DNA of 64,000 bases from NCBI RefSeq assembly GCF_000526415.1, contig NZ_JAGA01000002.1, positions 310,001 to 374,000 of the forward strand, written 5' to 3'. How positions within the stretch are numbered: position 1 is the first letter of the stretch; every line of letters begins with the position of its first letter. Under the pieces are notes generated by a model. That model did no database searches and was not told the origin of the DNA. It saw only the letters and a program-made list of their open reading frames with translations. This DNA is from Kallotenue papyrolyticum. GTDB lineage: Bacteria > Chloroflexota > Chloroflexia > Chloroflexales > Kallotenuaceae. The position numbers and the translations under genes were made by a program. Positions 52,300 to 62,558 of this stretch are shown one piece after another.

Positions 52300-53370
52300 T
52301 CAGCGCCAGGCGCGCGCCAGGGCTAGCATGTCGTTAAGGACAGCGGAGGCGGTGACTTCGACGCCCGCGCCCGGGCCGCGCACGATCAGGGGCTGCGCCG
52401 CGTAGCGCTGCGAATGGATGACGATCAGGTTGTCCGGGCCGCGCAGGCTGCCCAGGGTTGAGTCGCGTGGGGTTTCGCTCAGGCCTACCCGCAGGCGCGC
52501 GCCGCCGATGTCGGCGACGTAGCGCAGGGTCTGGTGGTGCTGCGCCGCCGTGCTCATGCGCGCGGTCAAGGGCGCGTCCAGCTCCTCCAGGCGCTCCACA
52601 AAGGCTGCGCGCGGCAGGGTGGCCAGCGCAGTGGGGTAGAGCGCTTCGACCTCTACGTCGCTCAGTTCGGCGCGCAGGCCGATCGTGCGCGCCAGGATCA
52701 GCGCTTTGCGCGCCACATCCATGCCACTCAGGTCATCGCGCGGATCGGGCTCGGTCCAGCCGCGCTGCATCGCGGTGCGCAGCGCGGCGGCAAACGACGC
52801 GCCGCCTTCGAGCTCGGTCATCAGAAAGCCCAGCGTACCGCTCAGGCACCCGCTGATCGCTGTGACGCGGTCGCCGGTGTCGAGCAGCATGCGCAGGGTC
52901 ATGATCACCGGCAGCCCGGCGCCGACCGTGGCTTCGTAGCGCGTGCGTCCGGCGTCGGTCAAGGCCGTGAACGACTCAAAGCTGGCGCAGAGCGGTTTTT
53001 TGTTGGCCAGCACCACGGCATGGCCCTGGTCGAGCGCCGCTTGCAATCCAGCTTCGGCGCCATCCTGCGCGCTGACATCCACCACGATGCAGCGTAGCGG
53101 CGTGAGCAGATCGCGCCAGTCGTTCAGCGGACCGCCCTGCGGAATATCCAGCAGCGATCCGCCGCTGCGCTTGGCATCCAGCGCCGCCAGCAGCACCGCC
53201 GGCGGGATGCGCTCGTCGTCCACGATCGCGCTGCGGCTATCGGCCAGGCCGATGTAGGCGAAGCGGAAGCCATAGCGGCCACCCAACTGCTCGTTGAACC
53301 ACAGTACCTGCTCGATCAGGGCGCGCCCCACACCGCCGACGCCGATCTGCACTACTGGGATGCGTCGCAT
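52300..53370 (-). CDS. hom: Homoserine dehydrogenase
   Basis: 356 residues; it reduces aspartate semialdehyde to homoserine on the way to threonine and methionine. NAD(P) loop IGVGGVGRALIEQV, VVLANKKPLCASFESF, substrate site YEATVGAGLPVI, SGCLSGTLGFLMTELEGG and DPRDDLSGMDVARKALIL are all present. No ACT domain, so no allosteric tail of the common kind. It begins directly after the GT9 stop. Confidence 0.94.
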   Translation of the reverse strand: MRRIPVVQIGVGGVGRALIEQVLWFNEQLGGRYGFRFAYIGLADSRSAIVDDERIPPAVLLAALDAKRSGGSLLDIPQGGPLNDWRDLLTPLRCIVVDVSAQDGAEAGLQAALDQGHAVVLANKKPLCASFESFTALTDAGRTRYEATVGAGLPVIMTLRMLLDTGDRVTAISGCLSGTLGFLMTELEGGASFAAALRTAMQRGWTEPDPRDDLSGMDVARKALILARTIGLRAELSDVEVEALYPTALATLPRAAFVERLEELDAPLTARMSTAAQHHQTLRYVADIGGARLRVGLSETPRDSTLGSLRGPDNLIVIHSQRYAAQPLIVRGPGAGVEVTASAVLNDMLALARAWR

Positions 53371-54495
53371 CTACTCACCTCTGTCTGTTGCTTGGCGCAG
53401 CAACCGCTCGGCTGCCGCGACGACGTCATCGACCTGAACGTTGCGCATACACTGCTGCGCGCAGGGGCACTCCGGCAGGGCCACGCCATCATGAAAACAG
53501 GGACTTTCCGGCGTTGGGCGCCAGAGCGCTAGGCCGTGCGCGCCATAGGGACCATAGACCTGTGGATCGCTGGGGCCGAAGACCGCCACCGTGGGCGTGC
53601 CCACGGCCATTGCCAGGTGCATCGTGCCGGTGTCGTGGCCCAGAAACAGGTCGCATTGCGCGATCAGCGCGCCGAGCACGCCCCAGTCCCAGCGCTGGAC
53701 CAGCACCACCGGTGTCTGGCGCATGGCCGCGACCACCGCTGCAGCGGCGGCTTCATCGCCGGGACCGCCTACCAGCAGCACCTGGGCGCCGTGGCGCTCG
53801 CTCAGCCGGTCGGCGACCTCGGCCCAGCGTTCGGGTAGCCAGCGCTTGCGCGGCAAGCGCATGCCCGGGTTCTGTCCGCCGCCGGGATGGAGCGCGATCA
53901 GCGGCCCGGCGGCCTGCCGGTGGCGCGCCAGCAGCGCCGCGGCGGCCTGCTGCGCGGCGGGTGTGGGGAAGAAGAACAGACGGCGTGGCGCGGACGCGCC
54001 GAAGACCTCGGCCAGCCGGCTGTACAGCTCGGCCTCGTGGATGATGCCGAGCGGGATCGGCACGCGGTGGGTATAGGCAAAGCCGCGTCCGGCGCTGTCC
54101 AGGCCCACGCGCACGGGAATGCCCGCCAGCCAGCTCAGCAGCGCGAGCAGCGGCGAGCGATCGGGTACAACCGCCAACGCGAAGCCGGCCCGCCGTAGGT
54201 CGCGCGCGGTTGCCAGCAGCGCGCCTGGCGTCCAACGCTCCGGCAGCGCGATCGTGGCATCCACGTGCCGGCTGGTGGCAACCATCGGCAGGGCCCAGGG
54301 TTGCGTGGCGTACACCAGGCGCGCGCGGGGATAGGTCGCGCGCAGCGCGGCCACCAGCGGCGTGGTCAGCAGCACATCGCCCAGACAGCAGGGCTTGAGG
54401 ATCAGGATTGCCGCCGGCGCAGCGGGCAACGCCGGCCGACGGCGGAAGCAGTGCCGCAACAGCCGCGTGATGATCGTGATCAGGCGTGTGCGCAT
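53371..54495 (-). CDS. Glycosyltransferase family 9 (heptosyltransferase-like)
   Basis: 374 residues. Start CCLGDVLLTTPLVAALRATY and PRARLVYATQPWA, then HPGGGQNPGMRLPRKRW and the donor-site motif GHDTGTMHLAMAVGTPTVAV with FGPSDPQVYGP are diagnostic for GT9. It probably adds a sugar to a surface glycan; the acceptor is unknown, as Chloroflexota generally lack typical LPS. A cysteine-rich end (ECPCAQQCMRNV) is common in the family. Middle of the fabZ-GT9-hom operon. Confidence 0.92.
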   Translation of the reverse strand: MRTRLITIITRLLRHCFRRRPALPAAPAAILILKPCCLGDVLLTTPLVAALRATYPRARLVYATQPWALPMVATSRHVDATIALPERWTPGALLATARDLRRAGFALAVVPDRSPLLALLSWLAGIPVRVGLDSAGRGFAYTHRVPIPLGIIHEAELYSRLAEVFGASAPRRLFFFPTPAAQQAAAALLARHRQAAGPLIALHPGGGQNPGMRLPRKRWLPERWAEVADRLSERHGAQVLLVGGPGDEAAAAAVVAAMRQTPVVLVQRWDWGVLGALIAQCDLFLGHDTGTMHLAMAVGTPTVAVFGPSDPQVYGPYGAHGLALWRPTPESPCFHDGVALPECPCAQQCMRNVQVDDVVAAAERLLRQATDRGE

Positions 54496-54515
54496 GGCGC
54501 GGTCGGTAGGCTGGA

Positions 54516-54950
54516 CTACGCACCCGGCTCGGCCAGGGCAAAGGTGAAGTCGCCTTCGCTAGCGACCTGCCCGTCCACCGTGGCAACGCCCCGCCCTTTG
54601 CCGATGCGCCGGCGCAGCGCCTCCAGGCGCACCTCCAGGCGCAGCGTATCGCCCGGCTTGACGATGCGCCGGAAGCGCACGTTGTCCAGACCGGCGAAGA
54701 GCGCCAGCTTGCCGCGATGCTCCGGCTGGCTCAGCAGCGCTACGGCGCCCACCTGCGCCAGCGCTTCGATCTGCAGCACGCCCGGCATGATCGGCTGGCC
54801 GGGAAAGTGGCCTGCGAAGAACGGCTCGTTGATCGTTACCTGTTTGATGCCGACGGCGCGCACGCCCGCTTCGATCTCCAGAATGCGATCCACCAGCAGA
54901 AAGGGCGGCCGGTGGGGGATGATCGCCATGATCTCTTCGATCGTCAACAT
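54516..54950 (-). CDS. fabZ: 3-hydroxyacyl-ACP dehydratase
   Basis: 144 residues from the ATG at 54,950 (GGGAGGAACG upstream); the longer upstream frame is an artefact antisense to the glycosyltransferase. Active-site helix [18 protein letters not shown] and [20 protein letters not shown] with its conserved His and Glu, then [19 protein letters not shown]. It works in fatty acid elongation. First gene of its operon. Confidence 0.95.
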   Translation of the reverse strand: MLTIEEIMAIIPHRPPFLLVDRILEIEAGVRAVGIKQVTINEPFFAGHFPGQPIMPGVLQIEALAQVGAVALLSQPEHRGKLALFAGLDNVRFRRIVKPGDTLRLEVRLEALRRRIGKGRGVATVDGQVASEGDFTFALAEPGA

Positions 54951-55028
54951 CGTTCCTCCCAGGGCAGGTTCATCGCGATTATAACAGCATGCTAGAATAC
55001 GCGCGGCATCGCCACAGCCGAGAGCGCT

Positions 55029-56180
55029 ATGCGTATCGCGATCAACGGCATGTTCTGGAGCGAGCCGCACGTCGGCAGCGGCCAGTATCTCCACAACCTG
55101 GTGCGCTACCTGGCTGAGCAGCCCGGTGGTCACCGCTATATCCTGATCGTGCCGCGCTACCGTCTGGGCACCCAGCGCAAGCCCGCGCTGCCCTTTTTTC
55201 AGACGGTCAGTATGCCAACGCCCTTTGACACGCGGCATGAGCAGTTGGCCAAGCTCTGGTTTGAACAGATCGCCTTTGGGCAGGCCGCGCGCAAGCTGCG
55301 CGCCCACGTCTGGCACGTGCCCTACTTTGGGCCGCCACGCGTCGCGCCCGCGCCGCTGGTGGTCACGGTGCACGACCTGATCCCGCTCCTGCTGCCGGAG
55401 TACCGGGGTGGTCGTGCCGTGCAGGCCTACATGCGCCTGGCCGCGGCGGCCACGCGCCGCGCCGATCTGATCCTGGCCGATTCGCAGCATACGCGGCAGG
55501 ATCTGCTTGGCCGCCTGGGCGTGCCCGCTGCGCGCGTCTTGGTCACCTATCTGGCTGCCGGCGACGAGCTGCATCCCCGTCCGGAGGCGCAGGTGCGGGC
55601 GGTGCGCGAGCGCTTCGGCCTGGACGCCGACTATGTCTATTACATCGGCGGCTTTGATGCGCGCAAAAACGTGGCGACCGCCATTCGCGCCTTTGCCCGT
55701 GCCCGGCGGCAGCTCAACCGGCGCGTGGTGCTGGCGCTGGCCGGGCGGGTACCGGCGGCACCGTCGGAGTTGTTTCCCGACATTCACAGCGTGATCCTGG
55801 AAGAGGAGGCGGCGGCCGATGTGGCGCTGCTCGGTCCGGTCAGTGCCGAGGAGCACGCCGCGCTGCTGAGCGGCTGCGCCGCGTTTGTCTATCCCTCGCG
55901 CTACGAGGGCTTTGGCCTGCCGCCGCTGGAGGCGATGCAGTGTGGCGCGCCGGTGCTGGCCGCGGCCACCACCAGCGTAGGCGAGGTGGTGGGCGATGGC
56001 GGGCTGTTGCTCGATCCCGATGACGTGGCCGCCTGGAGCGCGGCGCTGGCGCGCGTGCTCAGCCAGCCGGCCTTGCGCGACGATCTGCGCCGGCGCGGAT
56101 TGGCGCGCGCGGCGCGCTTCCGCTGGAGCGAGACGGCTGCCCAGACGCGCGCCGCATACGAACGCCTGAAACGACGCTGA
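55029..56180 (+). CDS. Glycosyltransferase family 4
   Basis: 383 residues with the GT-B fold: N-terminal [15 protein letters not shown], middle [14 protein letters not shown], then [20 protein letters not shown] and the donor site [20 protein letters not shown] with [20 protein letters not shown]. It transfers an activated sugar, likely during surface polysaccharide synthesis. TAGAAT at 54,991-54,996 may be its -10. The second GT4 follows after 29 bases. Confidence 0.92.
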   Translation: MRIAINGMFWSEPHVGSGQYLHNLVRYLAEQPGGHRYILIVPRYRLGTQRKPALPFFQTVSMPTPFDTRHEQLAKLWFEQIAFGQAARKLRAHVWHVPYFGPPRVAPAPLVVTVHDLIPLLLPEYRGGRAVQAYMRLAAAATRRADLILADSQHTRQDLLGRLGVPAARVLVTYLAAGDELHPRPEAQVRAVRERFGLDADYVYYIGGFDARKNVATAIRAFARARRQLNRRVVLALAGRVPAAPSELFPDIHSVILEEEAAADVALLGPVSAEEHAALLSGCAAFVYPSRYEGFGLPPLEAMQCGAPVLAAATTSVGEVVGDGGLLLDPDDVAAWSAALARVLSQPALRDDLRRRGLARAARFRWSETAAQTRAAYERLKRR

Positions 56181-56209
56181 ACCACACGCAAGGAGGTATA
56201 CGCGCCACG

Positions 56210-57322
56210 ATGAAGATTTTAATGCTATCCAAAGCTATGGTCGTCGGTACCTACCAGCGCAAGGCCGAGGAGCTGGCGGCGATCCCCGGTGTGGAGCTGA
56301 CCGTGGCCGTGCCGCCCGTCTGGCAGGAGCCGGGCGTCGGAGCGCTGCCGCTGGAGCGCCGCCATACGCAGGGCTATCGCCTGGCGGTGCTGCCGATTTG
56401 GCTCAACGGTCATTTTCATCTGCACTTCTACCCCGGCATCGGCAAATTGGTGGAGCTGATCAAGCCCGATATCTTCCACATCGACGAGGAATCCTTCAAT
56501 TTTGCCACCTTTCAGGCGATGCAGTACGGCGTGCAGCACCGCGCGCGCTGCTGTTTTTTTAACTGGGCCAACATCGATCGGCGCTATCCGCCGCCGTTTT
56601 CGACCTTTGAACGCTACAATCTGCGCCATGCCACAGCGGCGATCGCCGGCAACCACGAGGCGGCGGCGATCATCCGGCGCCATGGCTATGCGGGGCCGAT
56701 CCACGTGCTGCCGCAGTTCGGCGTCGATCCGGAGCTGTTCCGCCCGGCGGACGCGCCCCTGCCGGAGCGGCCCTTCCGCATCGGCTACCTGGGCCGCATG
56801 GTGCGCAGCAAGGGCGTGCTCGACCTAATCGCCGCCTTGAGTGAGCTGCCCGCCGACGCGCACCTGACGTTGATCGGCGACGGCGAGCTGGTGCCGCAGA
56901 TCGAGGCGCAGATCGCCGAGCGCGGCCTGCACGGGCGGGTGACGCGCCTGCCGCGCGTGCCGTCGGGGCAGGTGGCCGAAGAGCTGCGCCGGCTGCATGT
57001 GCTGGTGTTGCCCTCGCGCACCACGCCGCGCTGGAAGGAACAGTTCGGGCGCGTGCTGATCGAGGCCATGGCCAGCGGTGTGCCGCCGATCGGCTCCGAC
57101 AGCGGCGAGATCCCGCATGTGATCGGCGATGCCGGGTTGATCTTTCCGGAGGGCGATGTCGCCGCGCTGGCGGCGCAGGTGCGGCGTCTGATGGAACAGC
57201 CGGCGCTGCGTGTCGCGCTGGCGCAACGCGGGCGGCAGCGCGTGCTGGAGCACTACACCCAACGCGCGCTGGCACGGCGCTACTATGCCGTGTACGAGGA
57301 GATGCTCGCCGCGCCGCGCTGA
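56210..57322 (+). CDS. Glycosyltransferase family 4
   Basis: 370 residues; GGAGG 11 bases before ATG. Segments [40 protein letters not shown], then [31 protein letters not shown] and [20 protein letters not shown] show a GT4 with the EX7E-type donor site ([14 protein letters not shown]). It resembles enzymes of exopolysaccharide synthesis. It forms an operon with the preceding GT4 and ends two bases before the promoter of the cobalamin riboswitch. Confidence 0.92.
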   Translation: MKILMLSKAMVVGTYQRKAEELAAIPGVELTVAVPPVWQEPGVGALPLERRHTQGYRLAVLPIWLNGHFHLHFYPGIGKLVELIKPDIFHIDEESFNFATFQAMQYGVQHRARCCFFNWANIDRRYPPPFSTFERYNLRHATAAIAGNHEAAAIIRRHGYAGPIHVLPQFGVDPELFRPADAPLPERPFRIGYLGRMVRSKGVLDLIAALSELPADAHLTLIGDGELVPQIEAQIAERGLHGRVTRLPRVPSGQVAEELRRLHVLVLPSRTTPRWKEQFGRVLIEAMASGVPPIGSDSGEIPHVIGDAGLIFPEGDVAALAAQVRRLMEQPALRVALAQRGRQRVLEHYTQRALARRYYAVYEEMLAAPR

Positions 57323-57323
57323 G

Positions 57324-57351
57324 TTGACAGCCGGCGCGCCACGACTATAAT
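57324..57351 (+). promoter_or_regulatory. Promoter of the cobalamin operon
   Basis: TTGACA (57,324-57,329), 16-base spacer, perfect TATAAT (57,346-57,351). Confidence 0.85.
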
Positions 57352-57367
57352 GCCACGCACAACCGGA

Positions 57368-57498
57368 CGGTGATGGTGTGCCTCAACCCGGATGTTGGGC
57401 ACGCAATGGGGGAAGCCGGTCAAAGTCCGGCGCTGTCCCGCAACGGTAGGAAACCCGGTCACAGCCGGCGTTTCAAGCCCGATTACCCGCCATCACCG
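57368..57498 (+). promoter_or_regulatory. Cobalamin riboswitch
   Basis: The closing stem CGGTGATGG (57,368) pairs with CCATCACCG (57,490). The B12 box is clear: GGGGGAAGCCGGTCAAAGTC then CGGCGCTGTCCCGCAACGGT. It lies between a consensus promoter and cobO and should lower expression when adenosylcobalamin is plentiful. Confidence 0.93.
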
Positions 57499-57511
57499 CA
57501 GGCGCTCACGA

Positions 57512-57593
57512 TTCCCTCGTGGACAAGGGAAAGGAGTGCGATGCGATGCTATCGCCTCACTTTCCCTTTCAGCCAGTGCTGAAAGGGATTTTT
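57512..57593 (+). terminator. Riboswitch expression platform: terminator and competing antiterminator
   Basis: Terminator CCCTTTCAGC / GCTGAAAGGG (57,564-57,587), followed by ATTTTT. Its left arm region CTTTCCCTT (57,560-57,568) can instead pair with AAGGGAAAG (57,525-57,533), and that strand can pair with TTCCCT (57,512-57,517). These exclusive pairings fit control by premature termination. Confidence 0.75.
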
Positions 57594-57636
57594 GCTGCCC
57601 GGCGCCGGTCCACGCGTCGGCGGAGCGAGGTCACCC

Positions 57637-58290
57637 ATGCACGATCAGACGCATGAACCGCCCGCCGGGCCGGAGCAGTCATCATCGGCGATCGCGCCCT
57701 CGGATACGACGCTGACGTCATCATCGGCCAAACTGGCCTACCGCGCCGAGGTGCGGCGCGCCAACCGCAAAAAAGGGCTGGTGATCGTCCACACCGGCAA
57801 CGGCAAGGGCAAGACCACCGCCGCGCTGGGTCTGCTGCTGCGCGCCTGGGGCCGTGACATGCGCATCGGTGGCGTGCAGTTCTTCAAACATGCCAACGCC
57901 AACTTCGGTGAGCTGCGTGCGCTGCGTCGGCTGGGCATCGAGCTGACGCCGATGGGCGATGGCTTCACCTGGACCAGCCGCGATCTGGACGAGACGCAGG
58001 CCCGGGCGCTGCACGGCTGGGAAACCGCCAAACAGCGCATCGCCGGCGGCGACTACGACCTGTTTCTGCTGGATGAGTTTACCTATGTGCTGAAGTTCGG
58101 CTGGCTGGCGACCGATGAGGTGATCGCCTGGCTGGCTGCGCACAAACCGCCCATGCTGCACCTGATCATCACCGGACGCGACGCGCCACCGGAGCTGATC
58201 GCCTTTGCCGATCTGGTGACGGAGATGCGCGAGATCAAACATCCCTTCCGCGAGCAGGGCATCAAGGCACAACCGGGGATCGAGTTCTGA
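57637..58290 (+). CDS. cobO: Cob(I)yrinic acid a,c-diamide adenosyltransferase
   Basis: 217 residues from the ATG at 57,637; an upstream TTG would run into the terminator. P-loop [20 protein letters not shown], then [36 protein letters not shown] and [20 protein letters not shown] are typical of the CobA/BtuR/CobO family, which adds the adenosyl group to cobalt. The first ~40 residues are a disordered Ser/Thr/Pro extension. The stop overlaps the cobN start (TGATG). Confidence 0.94.
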   Translation: MHDQTHEPPAGPEQSSSAIAPSDTTLTSSSAKLAYRAEVRRANRKKGLVIVHTGNGKGKTTAALGLLLRAWGRDMRIGGVQFFKHANANFGELRALRRLGIELTPMGDGFTWTSRDLDETQARALHGWETAKQRIAGGDYDLFLLDEFTYVLKFGWLATDEVIAWLAAHKPPMLHLIITGRDAPPELIAFADLVTEMREIKHPFREQGIKAQPGIEF

Positions 58291-61200
58291 TGGACGAGCG
58301 TGCGTCCCGCAACATGGTGCAGCGCCTGGATGGACGGCTGGTCAACGCCGGGCGCAAGCGCGGCATGCTGATCGTCTGCGCCACGGGCTGCTGCTGCGGC
58401 CATGTCGCACGCCGCTTTGCGCCGGTGCCGCATGAGCTTTACCACAACGAGTGGGAGCGCCGCCGCCTGCGCAACCGTGTGCATCTGAACATGGGCGGTT
58501 GCCTGGGCCCTTGCCCGCTGGCCAACGTGGCGCTGCTGTTGTTCGATGGACGACCGATCTGGTTCCATTCGCTCAACGATCCGGCGCTGGTGCCGGCGAT
58601 CTATGACTACATCGAGGCCATGCTGGCCGCCGACGGCTATTTGCCGCCGCCGCCGGTGCTGGCGCCACACGTCTTCAACGGCTTCGCTTGGGATGGGGTC
58701 GGCGGCGTGGCCACATCCGCAGCCGAGCCGTCCGCCAGCAGTGCGGGCACGGGCATTCTGCTGCTGACGCAGGCCGACACCGATCTGCTGACGCTGCGCG
58801 CGGCACGGGCGCTGTTGCCGCCGGAGTTCGCGCCGGTGCAGGCTGCACACATCGGCGCGTGGCAACCGGAGCGCGCCGCCGAGCTGCAGGCCTGGCTCAA
58901 CCAGAGCGCAGTGGTGGTGGTGCGTCTGCTGGGCGGCGCGCGCTCGTTCGCCGCGGGGCTGGAGCAGATCGAGCGCTGGGCCGCCGAGAGCGGTGGCTTT
59001 GTGCTGTGCCTGCCCGGCGCCGAAACGCTCGATCCCGAGTTGCTGGCGCGCTCCAACGTCGGCGCCGCGCTGGCCACCATGATCAACACCTATTTCCACA
59101 GCGGCGGCGCCGACAACCTGGCGCAGGGCCTGCGCTGTCTGAGCGATCACCTGCTGCTGACCGGCTGGGGCTACGATCCGCCGCGCGAGCTGCCGCACCA
59201 TGGATGCTATACGCCGGCCAACCTCGCGGACGATGCGCTGCCCGCCGCAGCGCCGCGCGTGGGCGTGCTGTTCTACCGCGCCCATCTGCTGAGCGGCAAC
59301 ACCGCCTTTGTGGACGCGCTCTGCCGCGAACTGGCGGCGCAGGGGTTGCGTCCGCGCGCCGTGTTCACGCGCTCACTCAAAGAGTGCGCGCCGGGGGAGC
59401 GTTGGCCGATCGCGCTGCGCGAGCTGCTGGCCGATGGACCGCTCGACGCCGTGATCTGCACGCTGAGCTTCGCCGCCGGTCAGGTCGAGAGCGACGGCGC
59501 TGACGGCGCGGCCTCGGTCTTTGCGGAGCTGGACGTGCCGGTGCTGCAGGCGATTCCGGCCAGCGACGCGCGCGCGGTCTGGCAGCGCTCCGGACGGGGG
59601 CTGAGTCCGCTCGATACGGCGATGAACGTGGCGCTGCCGGAGTTCGACGGGCGCATCATTGGCGTGCCGATCTCGTTCAAGGAGCGCGACGCCGAGAGCG
59701 AGGGCGCGCACTACCTGCCCGACGACGAACGCATCCGGCGGCTGGTGGGCCTGACGCGGCGGCTGGTCGATCTGCGGCGCAAGCCCAACGCCGCGAAGCG
59801 CATCGCCTTCGTGCTGACCAACAGCAGCGCCAAGGCAGCGCGCGTCGGCAATGCCGTGGGGCTGGACGCGCCCGCCTCGCTGGTGCGTGTGCTGATGGCA
59901 ATGCAGGCCGCCGGCTACCGCATCACCGGCCTGCCCGCCAGCGGCGACGCGCTGCTCCAGGAGCTGATCGACCGCTGTTCCTACGATCGTACCTGGCTCA
60001 CCGAGGCGCAACTGGCGCGCGCGGTGCGCGTGCCGGTGGAGCAGTACCTGCGCTGGTTCGGCGAGCTGCCCGCCGAACGGCAGGCCGACATGATCGCGCA
60101 GTGGGGCGCGCCGCCCGGCACGGCCTACCTCCACGACGGCGCGCTGGCGTTGGCTGGGCAGGAGTTCGGCAATGTGTTTGTGGCGCTCCAGCCGCCGCGC
60201 GGCTACGACATGGACCCCAACGCGATCTACCACCGCCCCGATCTGCCGCCGCCGCACACCTACTACGCGCTCTACCGCTGGCTGCGCGATGTCTGGCGCG
60301 CCGATGCGATCGTGCATATGGGCAAGCACGGGACGCTGGAATGGCTGCCCGGCAAAAGTTTGGGCCTGAGCCAGACGTGCTATCCCGACCTGGTGCTGGG
60401 CGATCTACCGCTGATCTATCCCTTTATCATCAACGATCCCGGCGAGGGCAATCAGGCCAAGCGGCGCGCCCATGCGGTGATCGTCGATCACCTCACGCCG
60501 CCGCTGACCAGCGCCGGCGCCTACGGCGAGCTGGCCGAGCTGGCCCAACTGGTGGACGAGTACTACCAGGTCGAACAGCTCGATCCCGGCAAGCTGCCGC
60601 TGCTGCAACGCCAGATCTGGCAGGTGCTGGAGCGCAGCCGCCTCAGCGACGATCTGCGCTACATTCTGCGCGCCAACCATGGCGACCACATCCACGACTG
60701 GGATGGTTCGCTGCTGGAGGACGGCACGCCCACCGCTTTTGCCGAGCTGGAGGGCCGCCAGGTGGCGCATCTGCTCGAAGATATCGAGGGCTACCTGTGC
60801 GAGCTGACCGGCGCGCAGATCCGCGACGGGCTGCACATTCTGGGTACGCTGCCCGAGGGCGAGGCACTGATCGACCTGCTCTACCACCTGCTCAAGCTGC
60901 CCAACCTGACCCTGCCGGCACTGCCGGCGACGGTTGCGCGGCGCTCTGGCTGGGACTGGGACGCGCTGCTCGCGCAGCCGGGCCGCCGCCTGGCTGCACC
61001 ACTGACGCTGGATGGGCAGACCTGCCACACCCAGGCCGATCTGATCGCCTGGGTCGAAGCCGCCAGCCGGCGGGTGCTGGCCGCGTTGGCCGCACACGAC
61101 TGGCAGCCCACGGCGGTGCCGGAGGCGATCGCGGCGACGCTGGGTCACAGCGCCGCGCCCTGGTACGCCGATCTGCAAGCGATCCTGACCTATGTCTGCG

Positions 61201-62558
61201 AGCGGCTGGTGCCGGCGCTGCGGCAGAGCGCCCACGACGAGATCGCCCATCTGCTGCGCGCGCTGGCGGGTGGGTTTGTGCCGCCGGGGCCGAGCGGCGC
61301 GCCCACGCGCGGCATGGCGCACGTACTGCCCACGGGCCGCAACTTCTACGCTGTCGATCCGCGCGCGCTGCCGAGCGTGGCTGCCTGGCAGGTGGGCCAG
61401 GGCCTAGCCGAGGACTTGATCCAGCGTTTCCTGCGCGAAGAAGGGCAGTATCCGCGCAGCGTGGGCATCAGCATCTGGGGCACCAGCGCCATGCGCACCT
61501 ATGGCGACGACATCGCGCAGGTGCTGGCCCTGCTGGGTGTGCGTCCGCGCTGGCAGAGCGAAAACCGCCGCGTGATCGGGCTTGAAGTCATTCCGCTGGC
61601 CGAGCTAGGCCGCCCGCGCATCGACGTGGTCTGTCGCATCAGCGGCTTTTTCCGCGATGCCTTTCCCCATGCGGTAGCGCTGCTCGACCAGGCGGCGCGT
61701 CTGGTGATCGAGCGCGACGAGCCGCTGGATCACAACTTCCCGCGCGCGCATGCGCTGGCGCGCGTGGCCGAGCTGACGGCCGCCGGTCTGAGCGCCGAGC
61801 AGGCCGAGCGTCAGGCGCGTTTCCGCGTCTTTGGTTGTCCGCCGGGCGCCTATGGCGCGGGGATTCTGCCGCTGATCGATGGCGGCAACTGGCAGCGCGA
61901 CGAGGATTTCGCGCGCGCCTACCTGACCTGGGGCGGCTACGCCTACACCGCCGCGGCGCAGCAGGGCGAGCCCGCCGCCGAAGCCTTTGCCGCGGCGCTG
62001 CGCGGTGTCGAGGTTGCTACCAAGAACCAGGACAACCGCGAACACGACATCTTCGACAGCGATGACTACCTGCAATACCACGGCGGCATGATCGCCACGA
62101 TCCGCGCGCTGAGCGGTCGTAATCCGCGGCGCTACTTCGGCGATTCGAGCGATCCGCGCCGTCCGCGCACGCGTGACCTGCGCGAGGAGGCGCGGCGCGT
62201 CTTCCGCAGCCGGGTGGTCAATCCGAAATGGATCGCCAGCATGCGCCGCCACGGCTACAAGGGCGCGCTGGAGTTGGCGGCAACTGTGGATTACCTCTTC
62301 GGCTACGACGCCACCGCGCAGGTGCTGGAGGACTGGATGTACCACAGCATTGTGGAGGCCTACCTACGCGACGAGGAGATGCAACAGTTCTTCGCCGACA
62401 GCAATCCCTGGGCCTGGCAGGCGATCGTCGATCGTCTGCTGGAGGCCGCCGAGCGTCAGCTCTGGCAGGATCCCGATCCGCTCGATCTGGAGCTGCTGCA
62501 GGCGGCGCGCCGCCTGGGCCTGGAGCAACTGCGCGTTCGTCAGGAGGAACGCCGATGA
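58290..62558 (+). CDS. cobN: Cobaltochelatase subunit CobN with N-terminal [2Fe-2S] ferredoxin-like domain
   Basis: 1422 residues. Residues ~25-115 form an extra domain: VCATGCCCGHVARRFAPVPH and LNMGGCLGPCPLANVALLLF give the four-cysteine pattern of thioredoxin-like [2Fe-2S] ferredoxins. The rest is the CobN/magnesium-chelatase H family: HMGKHGTLEWLPGKSLGLSQ, DPGEGNQAKRRAHAVIVDHL, TPPLTSAGAYGELAELAQLV, KNQDNREHDIFDSDDYLQYH. CobN needs an AAA+ partner (CobST or ChlID type) to insert cobalt into hydrogenobyrinate diamide; none is in the window. Overlaps cobO and cbiB. Confidence 0.94.
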   Translation: MDERASRNMVQRLDGRLVNAGRKRGMLIVCATGCCCGHVARRFAPVPHELYHNEWERRRLRNRVHLNMGGCLGPCPLANVALLLFDGRPIWFHSLNDPALVPAIYDYIEAMLAADGYLPPPPVLAPHVFNGFAWDGVGGVATSAAEPSASSAGTGILLLTQADTDLLTLRAARALLPPEFAPVQAAHIGAWQPERAAELQAWLNQSAVVVVRLLGGARSFAAGLEQIERWAAESGGFVLCLPGAETLDPELLARSNVGAALATMINTYFHSGGADNLAQGLRCLSDHLLLTGWGYDPPRELPHHGCYTPANLADDALPAAAPRVGVLFYRAHLLSGNTAFVDALCRELAAQGLRPRAVFTRSLKECAPGERWPIALRELLADGPLDAVICTLSFAAGQVESDGADGAASVFAELDVPVLQAIPASDARAVWQRSGRGLSPLDTAMNVALPEFDGRIIGVPISFKERDAESEGAHYLPDDERIRRLVGLTRRLVDLRRKPNAAKRIAFVLTNSSAKAARVGNAVGLDAPASLVRVLMAMQAAGYRITGLPASGDALLQELIDRCSYDRTWLTEAQLARAVRVPVEQYLRWFGELPAERQADMIAQWGAPPGTAYLHDGALALAGQEFGNVFVALQPPRGYDMDPNAIYHRPDLPPPHTYYALYRWLRDVWRADAIVHMGKHGTLEWLPGKSLGLSQTCYPDLVLGDLPLIYPFIINDPGEGNQAKRRAHAVIVDHLTPPLTSAGAYGELAELAQLVDEYYQVEQLDPGKLPLLQRQIWQVLERSRLSDDLRYILRANHGDHIHDWDGSLLEDGTPTAFAELEGRQVAHLLEDIEGYLCELTGAQIRDGLHILGTLPEGEALIDLLYHLLKLPNLTLPALPATVARRSGWDWDALLAQPGRRLAAPLTLDGQTCHTQADLIAWVEAASRRVLAALAAHDWQPTAVPEAIAATLGHSAAPWYADLQAILTYVCERLVPALRQSAHDEIAHLLRALAGGFVPPGPSGAPTRGMAHVLPTGRNFYAVDPRALPSVAAWQVGQGLAEDLIQRFLREEGQYPRSVGISIWGTSAMRTYGDDIAQVLALLGVRPRWQSENRRVIGLEVIPLAELGRPRIDVVCRISGFFRDAFPHAVALLDQAARLVIERDEPLDHNFPRAHALARVAELTAAGLSAEQAERQARFRVFGCPPGAYGAGILPLIDGGNWQRDEDFARAYLTWGGYAYTAAAQQGEPAAEAFAAALRGVEVATKNQDNREHDIFDSDDYLQYHGGMIATIRALSGRNPRRYFGDSSDPRRPRTRDLREEARRVFRSRVVNPKWIASMRRHGYKGALELAATVDYLFGYDATAQVLEDWMYHSIVEAYLRDEEMQQFFADSNPWAWQAIVDRLLEAAERQLWQDPDPLDLELLQAARRLGLEQLRVRQEERR

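Noticed and set aside
54951-55856. Long N-terminal extension of fabZ
   Set aside because: It is antisense to a clear GT4 gene and FabZ begins exactly at the ATG at 54,950 with a good ribosome binding site.
60101-61585. 494-residue plus-strand frame inside cobN
   Set aside because: Frame-shifted shadow of cobN; Arg/Ala-rich with no family features.
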